In this document: piece after piece, positions 1 through 5,252 of the stretch
Position numbering within the stretch: position 1 is the first letter of the stretch
Layout: every line of letters begins with the position of its first letter
Source: Pseudomonas sp. PGPPP3
GTDB taxonomy: Bacteria > Pseudomonadota > Gammaproteobacteria > Pseudomonadales > Pseudomonadaceae
DNA length: 6,193 nt
NCBI GenBank assembly: GCA_002256055.1
Contig: NKIE01000174.1
Span: 1 to 6,193, forward strand
Direction: 5' to 3'
The notes under the pieces: generated by a model
Told to the model about the DNA's origin: nothing
The model's database searches: none
Seen by the model: the letters and a program-made list of their open reading frames with translations, nothing else
Translations under genes and position numbers: made by a program

Positions 1-357
1 CTTGCCTTCTTTCAGCGCTACGTAGCCGGTGCCTGAACCATGGGCTGCCACATCAATGCGCACCTTTTCACCGCTGGCCTTTTGGCCGATCACTTGTTGT
101 TCATTGGGTTGACCGTTGCTTTCGATGCGTACATCGGTGAAACCTTCCTGCAACAGCAAGCCTTTGACTAAGGCCGGACCGAGCTTGGCGCCAATGGTGT
201 TTGAACCCTGAATCTGCAAGGCAGGGGTGTTGTCCATCGGCACCGGCAACGCAGCAAAGACACGCCAGGGCAGGGCGTAGCAGACAAACCCGAGAATCAG
301 CAGGCCGCACGTGCGGCTCCAGGTGTCGCGATCGGTGGCGGGCGAATTACGCAGCAT
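1..357 (-). CDS. PstS-like phosphate-binding protein, N-terminal part (probable substrate-binding/OmpA family protein), cut by left edge
   Basis: The frame is open for 119 codons from ATG at 357 to the window edge, with no stop. Residues 1-14 are polar and include two arginines. A hydrophobic stretch (about 17-35) ends in VFA-ALP, which looks like a Sec signal peptide cleaved near residue 35, so the product should be exported. Two stretches match periplasmic phosphate-binding (PstS-like) proteins: LQIQGSNTIG at about 47-56 and AAHGSGTGYVAL at about 104-115. In PstS such GS and GSGTG loops contact the phosphate. In pseudomonads, proteins with this start usually continue into an OmpA-like domain, but that part is not in the window, so the fusion is an inference. 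An AAGG Shine-Dalgarno lies about 12 bases before the ATG. An in-frame GTG at 369 is a weaker start. The Pho box at 413-430 supports a role in phosphate starvation. Exact function is less certain than the binding-protein fold. Confidence 0.8.
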   Translation of the reverse strand, partial: MLRNSPATDRDTWSRTCGLLILGFVCYALPWRVFAALPVPMDNTPALQIQGSNTIGAKLGPALVKGLLLQEGFTDVRIESNGQPNEQQVIGQKASGEKVRIDVAAHGSGTGYVALKEGK

Positions 358-396
358 GCGGACATGCACCTTCTATGAGGGGAGTAAGTGCTGCGC

Positions 397-430
397 AGAA
401 TAAGTCAGGGACGTTACCGAAAAATGACAG
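397..430 (-). promoter_or_regulatory. PhoB box plus -10 element for the PstS-like gene
   Basis: On the minus strand, 430-413 reads CTGTCAT-TTTT-CGGTAAC. The first half matches the PhoB repeat CTGTCAT exactly and the second is degenerate. I count 14 of 18 positions agreeing with the E. coli Pho box consensus. Exactly ten bases further comes TATTCT (402-397), a good -10. A 10-base gap between Pho box and -10 is also found in E. coli phoA and pstS, where PhoB replaces the -35 contact. No good -35 hexamer is visible, as expected for an activator-dependent promoter. Transcription would start near 390, leaving a leader of about 33 bases. The downstream gene encodes a phosphate-binding-type protein, which strengthens the call. 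Confidence 0.7.
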
Positions 431-499
431 CCGCCCAGGGCGGCAGGCTTCTAGTGCGGGGGCTACAGGTAATGCCCGGCCGTTGTCAGCGACCGGGCA
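430..499 (-). terminator. Two hairpins after the alcohol dehydrogenase gene, possible terminator
   Basis: Just past the dehydrogenase stop codon lie two inverted repeats. The first pairs 493-499 with 473-479 (TGCCCGG/CCGGGCA, 13-base loop). The second is GCCGCC-CTG-GGCGGC at 444-430. On the minus strand the second is followed, after a few bases, by ATTTTT, so it could act as a weak intrinsic terminator. That T-run is also the centre of the Pho box for the next gene. Neither has a textbook U-tract directly at the stem base. Confidence 0.4.
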
Positions 500-508
500 G
501 CGGCAGAC

Positions 509-1585
509 TTAGAAGGGTTTGATCGCAACCTTGAGAACGCCGTCACGCTGATGGCCGAACAGGTCATAGGCAGCGACGATGTCATCCAGCTTGTATTGGT
601 GGGTTACCAGCAGGCCCAGGTCGACACGCCCGGAGGCCACCACATTGAGCAGGCGGCGCATACGTTCTTTGCCGCCGGGGCACAGCGAGGTGACGATCTT
701 GTTGTCACCCAGGCCTGCGTGAAAGGCATTCAGCGGGATCACCAGGTCAGTGGAGTACACCCCAAGACTGGACAAGGTGCCGCCCGGCTTGAGCACGCGC
801 AGGGCGCTCTCGAAGGTCGACTGCTGGCCCAGCGCCTCGATGGCGGCGTCCACACCACGACCACCGGTAAGCTTGAGGATTTCGTCGACTACATCCACTT
901 CGTTGAAGTTGAGGGTGACGTCAGCACCGAGTTGGCGGGCGATCTGCAGGCGTTGGTTAACGCCGTCGATAGCAATAATGGTGCTGGCGCCGCGTAACTT
1001 GGCTCCGGCTGTGGCGCACAGACCAATCGGCCCCTGGGCGAAGATCGCCACCACGTCGCCGATCTTGATATTGGCGGCTTCTGCGCCGGCGAAGCCGGTG
1101 GACATGATGTCCGGGCACATCAGCACCTGTTCGTCGCTAAGGCCGTCGGGCACAGGCGCCAGGTTGGCCTCGGCGTCGGGCACCAGCACGTATTCGGCCT
1201 GGGTGCCGTCGATGGTGTTGCCAAAGCGCCAGCCACCCATGGGCTTGTAGCCGTGACAGGTGCAGCCGCCATCCTGGGACGACAGGCCGTCCTGGCTGGC
1301 ATAGGAGTTGAAGCTTGGGCAGATGGCGCCAGCGATTACCCGCTGACCTTCCTGGTAGCCCTTAACATTACGGCCCAGTTTCTCGATCACTCCCACCGGT
1401 TCATGGCCGATGGTCAGGCCGGTGGCCACCGGGTATTCACCCTTGAGGATGTGCACGTCGGTGCCACAGATCGTGGTGGTGGTAATGCGCAGCAGGGCAT
1501 CGTTTGGACCCACCTCGGGGATGGGCTTGTCGACCAGTTCGATCCGGCCAGGGGCTACAAAGACGGCGGCTTTCATCATGCTCAT
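509..1585 (-). CDS. Zinc-dependent alcohol dehydrogenase, secondary-alcohol type (medium-chain dehydrogenase/reductase)
   Basis: 358 aa, a full-length medium-chain dehydrogenase/reductase that interconverts an alcohol and its aldehyde or ketone using a nicotinamide cofactor, presumably in the cytoplasm. The GroES-like catalytic domain carries the expected zinc ligands: C40 in TICGTDVH, H61-E62 in GHEP, and D159 in CPDIMSTGF. This arrangement and the motifs LCPGG (301-305) and LVTH (326-329) resemble Thermoanaerobacter/Clostridium secondary alcohol dehydrogenases. The Rossmann domain has AQGPIG at 183-188. D207 follows the second beta strand (IIAIDG), which favours NAD over NADP; the Thermoanaerobacter enzyme uses Gly-Ser-Arg there. 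Residues 89-110 form a loop with C89, C108 and C110. ATG 1585 is chosen because GAGGG sits nine bases upstream; two further ATGs follow at 1579 and 1576. The gene probably has its own promoter, since 138 bases separate it from xthA. The substrate cannot be read from sequence. Confidence 0.93.
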   Translation of the reverse strand: MSMMKAAVFVAPGRIELVDKPIPEVGPNDALLRITTTTICGTDVHILKGEYPVATGLTIGHEPVGVIEKLGRNVKGYQEGQRVIAGAICPSFNSYASQDGLSSQDGGCTCHGYKPMGGWRFGNTIDGTQAEYVLVPDAEANLAPVPDGLSDEQVLMCPDIMSTGFAGAEAANIKIGDVVAIFAQGPIGLCATAGAKLRGASTIIAIDGVNQRLQIARQLGADVTLNFNEVDVVDEILKLTGGRGVDAAIEALGQQSTFESALRVLKPGGTLSSLGVYSTDLVIPLNAFHAGLGDNKIVTSLCPGGKERMRRLLNVVASGRVDLGLLVTHQYKLDDIVAAYDLFGHQRDGVLKVAIKPF

Positions 1586-1630
1586 CAGATCATTCCCTCA
1601 TCTCGTTAAGATTCAATCCAAGACCCTGTA

Positions 1631-1669
1631 CATAGGACTCTATGCATAGGCCAATGCGCTGTTCAGCGC
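1631..1669. promoter_or_regulatory. Overlapping inverted repeats upstream of the alcohol dehydrogenase, candidate operator
   Basis: Between xthA and the dehydrogenase start lie nested palindromes. CATAG-gact-CTATG (1631-1644) overlaps CTATGCATAG (1640-1649), so three alternating half-sites run in a row. Next comes GCGCTG-tt-CAGCGC (1656-1669). They sit 46 to 84 bases before the dehydrogenase ATG, a usual place for an operator. I cannot name the regulator, and no convincing -35/-10 pair was found. Confidence 0.3.
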
Positions 1670-1723
1670 GTAGATCTATATCAACGCTATGACGAATGGT
1701 GTTGCCGCCGTGCTTTTGCGGCT

Positions 1724-2536
1724 TTAGTTCAGCTCCAGCCAGATCGGTGCATGGTCGGACGGTTTGTCCATCCCGCGCAGGTCGTAATCCACGCCAGCGG
1801 CTTTGAGTCGCGGTTGCAGGGCGTTGCTGGCCAGGATCACGTCGATGCGCAGGCCGCGTTTGGGCTCGTCCTCGAAACCGCGGCTGCGGTAGTCGAACCA
1901 GCTGAAGCAGTCATTCACCTCGGGGTGCAGTTGCCGGAAGCTGTCGTGCAGGCCCCAATCCTTCAGACGCTGCAGCCACTCACGTTCTTCCGGCAGAAAG
2001 CTGCACTTGCCGGTACGCAACCAGCGCTTGGCATTGTCGGCGCCGATACCGATATCGCAATCCACGGCCGAGAAAATGATATCGCCCATCACGATCAATG
2101 GCTGAGTCGGTTGGAACTGGGTTTCCAGCAGTTGCTGCAAGTCGGCGTAGAACTTGGCCTTGGCTGGGAACTTGGTCGGATGATCGCGGCTTTCGCCCTG
2201 GGGGAAATAACCGTTCATGACGGTGATCGGCTGGCCGTCAGCATCGGCAAAGGTACCCCAGATAAAACGCCGCTGGGCCTCTTCGTCATCGCCGGCAAAG
2301 CCCTTGTGCAGGCTTAAAGGCGCCTGGCGCGAGAGTAGGGCAACGCCGTAATGGCCCTTCTGGCCGTGATAATGCACGTGGTAGCCGAGGGCTTCGATGT
2401 CGGCAAAGGGGAATTGCTCGTCGGCAACCTTGGTTTCCTGCAGGCCGATGACATCCGGCTGGTGCTTGTCGATCAAAGCGGCCAACTGATGAGGGCGGGC
2501 GCGCAGGCCGTTGATATTGAACGAGACAATCTTCAT
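1724..2536 (-). CDS. xthA: Exodeoxyribonuclease III with altered catalytic motif
   Basis: 270 aa, the usual length for this family. Exodeoxyribonuclease III cuts DNA at abasic sites and removes 3' blocks and 3'-end nucleotides in base excision repair. The start [15 protein letters not shown] is the standard family N-terminus. The frame stays open upstream to another ATG at 2623, but that extension is unlike the family, so ATG 2536 (AGGA 11 bases upstream) is preferred. Most active-site residues are present: N7, E34 (LQETK), Y110 (NGYFPQGES), D152, D232 (GLRIDV), and D261-H262 (PSDHAP). The signature [18 protein letters not shown] is intact. The exception is the GDxN motif: residues 151-159 read GDIIFSAVD, where homologues have GD-hydrophobic-NISP-x-D, so the catalytic Asn (N153 in E. 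coli) is Ile154. The protein is otherwise well conserved, so it may be reduced in activity, or the bases may be misread. It is divergent from the GNAT gene. Confidence 0.95.
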   Translation of the reverse strand: MKIVSFNINGLRARPHQLAALIDKHQPDVIGLQETKVADEQFPFADIEALGYHVHYHGQKGHYGVALLSRQAPLSLHKGFAGDDEEAQRRFIWGTFADADGQPITVMNGYFPQGESRDHPTKFPAKAKFYADLQQLLETQFQPTQPLIVMGDIIFSAVDCDIGIGADNAKRWLRTGKCSFLPEEREWLQRLKDWGLHDSFRQLHPEVNDCFSWFDYRSRGFEDEPKRGLRIDVILASNALQPRLKAAGVDYDLRGMDKPSDHAPIWLELN

Positions 2537-2722
2537 GGGCGGAGCAGTCCTAGGCTTACGGGGGAGGGCTTGGGCGGCGATGTTAGCAGCCTGACGCTGG
2601 CCGCGCCGAGTCGGCATGGCCACTCAGCCGCTAATCTGGCGAGCACTGGTGGCGACTGCTAACGTGCCATTAGCTGTTTATTGCTGTCATAACAATGAGA
2701 ACCCCACAGAGGTCGCCCCCCC
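2537..2722. other. Divergent intergenic region between xthA and the GNAT gene
   Basis: 186 bases that must hold the promoters of both genes. Visible elements are an inverted repeat GCTAA-cgtgcca-TTAGC (2658-2674), an AT-richer patch at about 2670-2700 containing CATAAC (2689-2694) as a possible plus-strand -10, and a single CTGTCAT (2684-2690). None gives a convincing promoter pair. The left half (2540-2640) is GC-rich and is open as an upstream extension of the xthA frame, but does not look coding. Confidence 0.4.
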
Positions 2723-3364
2723 ATGCCCACATCGCCCGCCGAAGTACGAATGCTCGACAGTGGCTACGTGCGTGAAGCTCGCTCGCTGCTGTACCACGCC
2801 TATCGTCATGAACCGACTTTCGGCTATTTGCTCGAATCGGAGCGCACAGGCTTCGATCAGCGGGTACGCGCCACTGTACGTGAGCTGGTCAACCAGCATT
2901 TTGCCGAAGAGCAACCGGCTATTGGCCTGCTGGTCGATGACCGCTTGGTGGGCATCGCGTTGATTGCACCACCGCAGCGGCGTCTGGGCATTACCGAGAG
3001 CTGGAGCTGGCGCATGCGCAAGCTGCTGCCCGCCGGTTTCCGCTGCACCCGCCGTTATCTCGACTACCACGAAGCCGTGCAGGCTTGCCTGCCGCCAGGG
3101 CCGTTCCACATGTTGCCGCTGCTGGGCATTCACCCGGAGTTTCAGGGGCAGCACCTTGGCGAGCAGCTGTTGCAGGCCCTGCATAACTGGTGTGCCGAAG
3201 ACGACAGCTCTCAGGGCGTGGTGCTGGACACCGGCAACCCACACTACCTTGAGTTCTACCGGCGTTTGGGCTACGAAGAGGTCGGTGAAGTGGCCGTGGG
3301 GCCGATCATCGAGCACGTGCTCTTTCATCCGAACCCTAAGGTGCTGGCCAAGGTCCGCGCCTGA
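2723..3364 (+). CDS. GNAT family N-acetyltransferase
   Basis: 213 aa. GNAT enzymes transfer an acetyl group from acetyl-CoA to an amine on a small molecule or protein. The acetyl-CoA-binding motif A is seen at about 129-152 (HMLPLLGIHPEFQGQHLGEQ), where Q141 to G146 form the pyrophosphate loop; the last small residue of the classic Q/RxxGxG/A pattern is replaced by Gln. Motif B follows at 172-189 as NPHYLEFYRRLGYEEVGE, with the typical FYxxxGY. The N-terminal half (10-80) fits the first strands and helices, and residues 94-112 are rich in basic and aromatic residues. AGAGG at 2708-2712 lies ten bases before ATG 2723, supporting this start. The gene is divergent from xthA and ends before a strong terminator, so it is probably transcribed alone. 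The substrate is unknown. Confidence 0.88.
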   Translation: MPTSPAEVRMLDSGYVREARSLLYHAYRHEPTFGYLLESERTGFDQRVRATVRELVNQHFAEEQPAIGLLVDDRLVGIALIAPPQRRLGITESWSWRMRKLLPAGFRCTRRYLDYHEAVQACLPPGPFHMLPLLGIHPEFQGQHLGEQLLQALHNWCAEDDSSQGVVLDTGNPHYLEFYRRLGYEEVGEVAVGPIIEHVLFHPNPKVLAKVRA

Positions 3365-3389
3365 AGCGCCGAAGAAATAACTGCTCACG

Positions 3390-3418
3390 CAATAAGCCCC
3401 GCCAACCGGGGCTTATTG
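3390..3418. terminator. Strong intrinsic terminator after the GNAT gene
   Basis: A perfect 12-bp stem, CAATAAGCCCCG (3390-3401) with CGGGGCTTATTG (3407-3418), closes a 5-base loop CCAAC. The outer stem is A-rich on the left and T-rich on the right and is followed by ATTTATAA, so it should stop transcription leaving the GNAT gene. Its symmetry would also let it block transcription from the other side. Confidence 0.9.
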
Positions 3419-3421
3419 ATT

Positions 3422-3427
3422 TATAAC
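3422..3427 (+). promoter_or_regulatory. Possible -10 element for tpx
   Basis: TATAAC matches the -10 consensus at five of six positions and would start transcription near 3434, about 30 bases before the tpx ATG. The -35 position would fall inside the preceding terminator hairpin, and no good -35 or extended -10 is present. If the GNAT terminator works, tpx needs a promoter here, since only 45 bases separate stem and start codon. Confidence 0.35.
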
Positions 3428-3463
3428 GTGTTACCTCCTCAACCCAACCCACAAGGAACTCCC

Positions 3464-3964
3464 ATGACCCAAGTCACCCTGCGCGGCAATCCGATCAAAG
3501 TGGACGGCCACTTCCCTCAAGTTGGCGAGACAGCCAAGCCTTTCAGCCTGGTGGCCAATGATCTGGCTGATGTGGCTCTGAGCAAGTTCGCCGGTCAGCG
3601 CAAAGTGTTGAACATCTTCCCGAGTGTCGACACACCTACCTGCGCCACCTCGGTGCGCAAGTTCAACGCCGAAACCAGCAGCCTGGCCAACACCGTGGTG
3701 CTGTGCATCTCCGCCGACTTGCCGTTTGCCCAGGCGCGCTTCTGTGGTGCAGAAGGCCTGAGCAATGTGATCAACCTGTCGACCATGCGTGGGCAGAACT
3801 TCCTTAAAGATTACGGCGTGGCCATCGCCAACGGTCCACTGACCGGCGTCGCCGCACGCGCGGTGATCGTGCTTGATGAGCACGACAAGGTGCTGCACAG
3901 CGAGCTGGTGGCTGAGATTGGCGACGAGCCGAATTATGCCGCTGCCACTGCCGTACTGAAGTAA
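3464..3964 (+). CDS. tpx: Thiol peroxidase (atypical 2-Cys peroxiredoxin)
   Basis: 166 aa, matching Tpx length. Tpx reduces hydrogen peroxide and alkyl hydroperoxides using thioredoxin as electron donor. C60 in [15 protein letters not shown] is the peroxidatic cysteine, with T57 in the conserved TxxC motif and R132 as the likely conserved active-site arginine. C94 in [16 protein letters not shown] is the resolving cysteine that forms the intramolecular disulfide. Both are in place, so the enzyme should be active. The frame opens upstream at 3416, but that extension overlaps the terminator; ATG 3464 is right because AAGGA at 3453-3457 is six bases upstream and [11 protein letters not shown] is the family start. 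No signal peptide is seen. The next gene follows after 69 bases. Confidence 0.97.
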   Translation: MTQVTLRGNPIKVDGHFPQVGETAKPFSLVANDLADVALSKFAGQRKVLNIFPSVDTPTCATSVRKFNAETSSLANTVVLCISADLPFAQARFCGAEGLSNVINLSTMRGQNFLKDYGVAIANGPLTGVAARAVIVLDEHDKVLHSELVAEIGDEPNYAAATAVLK

Positions 3965-3981
3965 CGTCTGCTCGCCATCCT

Positions 3982-4007
3982 CCAGGTCCGCGCTTGCGCG
4001 GGCCTGG
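3982..4007 (+). terminator. GC-rich hairpin after tpx, possible weak terminator
   Basis: CCAGGTCCGCG (3982-3992) pairs with CGCGGGCCTGG (3997-4007) around the loop CTTG, giving 11 bp with one T-G wobble. No T-run follows, so it may only partly stop transcription, or may protect the 3' end of tpx mRNA while the next gene is read through. Confidence 0.45.
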
Positions 4008-4033
4008 CAACCCTGTAGCTGGGAGTTCTGAGC

Positions 4034-5083
4034 ATGAAACAGTGGCTGATCTACGGTGCCAACGGATACACCGGTCGCCTGATTGCCTTGCAGGCCAAAC
4101 GCTTGGGGTTGCAGCCGATATTGGCTGGACGCAGCTTGGATATTCATCGCATCGGCGCCGAAACCGGCCTGCCGGTGCGCCAGTTTGATCTAGCCGACCC
4201 GCGTGCTACCGCGGCGGCCCTGGTCGACGTGCAACTGGTGCTCAACTGCGCCGGGCCGTTTTCCGCTACCGCCGCACCCATGATTACCGCCTGCCTGAAT
4301 GCAGGCGCTCATTACCTGGACATCACCGGCGAGTACCGGGTCTTTGAGCATGCCCACAGCCAGCATCAGGCGGCTTGTCGCGAGGGCATCGTGATTTGCC
4401 CAGGTGTTGGTTTTGATGTAGTGCCCACCGACTGTCTGGCCATGGCCCTGCATGCCGCCATGCCCGATGCGGTGCAATTGCACCTGGGTTTTGCCACCGC
4501 CAGCGGCCTTAGCCCTGGCACCTGCAAAACCCTGATCGAAACCCTCGCCGACGGTGGCAAAGTGCGCGAAGGCGGCCAGTTGCGCAGCGTGCCCAACGCG
4601 CACCAGATGCGTGAATGCGATTTTGGCGGCGAGCCGCAGTGGGCCATGAGCATTCCCTGGGGCGATGTGGTGACAGCGGCTTACAGCACTGGGATCGCCA
4701 ACATCAGCGTCTTTGTGCCGGCGCCCAAGCCGATGATCCGTGTATTGCGTGGCCTCGACTGGCTGCGACCGTTGCTGGGCGCGGCTTGGCTGCAGCGCGG
4801 GCTGGTGGCGCTGGTCGAGCGCTGGGTTAAAGGGCCAACCGCCGAACAGCGTGCCAGCTTGCACACCCAAGTCTGGGGCGAAGTGCGTAACGCAGCGGGC
4901 GCGGTCAAGGTTGCCCAGCTGCAAACCAGCAATGGCTATGCCCTGACGGTGCACTCGGCCTTGCATGTGGTGCAAGCCCTGCTGGCCGAGGCCCATGCCG
5001 GTGGCTACTACACTCCGGCACAGTTGCTGGGCTGGCAATTGGTGGAGCAATTGCCGGACTGCGGCAAAATTTCGATCCGCTGA
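4034..5083 (+). CDS. Saccharopine dehydrogenase-like NAD(P)-binding oxidoreductase
   Basis: 349 aa. The N-terminus is a Rossmann fold with the dinucleotide loop GANGYTG at 8-14, and AGRS at 31-34, where R33 after the second strand favours NADP. NCAGPF (71-76), YLDITGE (94-100) and PGVGFDVVPTD (123-133) are typical of the saccharopine dehydrogenase-like family that includes the mycobacterial trans-acting enoyl reductase and many uncharacterised bacterial members. True lysine-pathway enzymes have a different C-terminal part, so a role in lysine metabolism is not implied. The C-terminal half (about 150-349) has no motif I can assign. The hydrophobic segment near 242-263 (RPLLGAAWLQRGLVALVERW) is probably a buried helix rather than a membrane span. 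GGGAG at 4021-4025 lies eight bases before the ATG. It may be partly cotranscribed with tpx. The reaction is unknown. Confidence 0.88.
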   Translation: MKQWLIYGANGYTGRLIALQAKRLGLQPILAGRSLDIHRIGAETGLPVRQFDLADPRATAAALVDVQLVLNCAGPFSATAAPMITACLNAGAHYLDITGEYRVFEHAHSQHQAACREGIVICPGVGFDVVPTDCLAMALHAAMPDAVQLHLGFATASGLSPGTCKTLIETLADGGKVREGGQLRSVPNAHQMRECDFGGEPQWAMSIPWGDVVTAAYSTGIANISVFVPAPKPMIRVLRGLDWLRPLLGAAWLQRGLVALVERWVKGPTAEQRASLHTQVWGEVRNAAGAVKVAQLQTSNGYALTVHSALHVVQALLAEAHAGGYYTPAQLLGWQLVEQLPDCGKISIR

Positions 5084-5252
5084 CCAACAGTGCGTAACAG
5101 CGTGGCGGTCGAGACCGCACCCACAACGGTCACTGCCGAGTAGCCATTCGCCGTGCTAGAAATGTCCGGTAAGGTAAAAAGCCGGTAAAGAGGCTTTGCG
5201 CCAGGGCCGCGAGTGCTTATCGTTCAGGCCACATTTCCCGGCTGTGACGATC
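5084..5252 (+). promoter_or_regulatory. Region upstream of the efflux adaptor with a direct repeat
   Basis: 169 non-coding bases expected to carry the efflux operon promoter. CCGGTAA occurs twice in the same orientation (5166-5172 and 5182-5188), 16 bases apart, suggesting a binding site for a dimeric activator. AAAGCC (5178-5183) pairs with GGCTTT (5192-5197) across eight bases; read on the minus strand this stem is followed by TTT. GCGGTC-ga-GACCGC (5105-5118) is another palindrome. I could not place a confident -35/-10. Confidence 0.3.

Noticed and set aside
1631..1649. OxyR site upstream of the dehydrogenase (ATAG/CTAT half-sites)
   Set aside because: The OxyR consensus needs seven bases between ATAG and CTAT; here there are four and two.
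1704..1722. GCCGC/GCGGC hairpin after xthA as a terminator
   Set aside because: Only a 5-bp stem with a nine-base loop and no T-run on the minus strand; too weak to list.
2537..2623. Upstream extension of xthA to ATG 2623 (29 extra residues)
   Set aside because: The extra residues are basic and low in similarity to any exodeoxyribonuclease III start, while the family always begins at MKIVSFN, which is ATG 2536.
2674..2690. Second Pho box before the GNAT gene (CTGTTTA, CTGTCAT)
   Set aside because: The half-sites are 10 rather than 11 bases apart and no -10 lies ten bases downstream.
2687..3388. Minus-strand open frame opposite the GNAT gene (233 codons)
   Set aside because: No recognisable domain, and it overlaps the whole of a well-supported gene.
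3416..3463. Longer tpx start at 3416
   Set aside because: It would begin inside the terminator stem, lacks a Shine-Dalgarno, and adds residues not found in Tpx; ATG 3464 has a strong AAGGA.
3431..4147. Long minus-strand open frame opposite tpx (238 codons)
   Set aside because: It mirrors the third-position GC bias of tpx and resembles no protein family; typical antisense shadow in high-GC DNA.
4190..5050. Long minus-strand open frame opposite the saccharopine dehydrogenase-like gene (286 codons)
   Set aside because: The plus-strand gene has clear motifs and a ribosome site; the opposite frame has a His/Gln/Gly-rich shadow composition and no domain.
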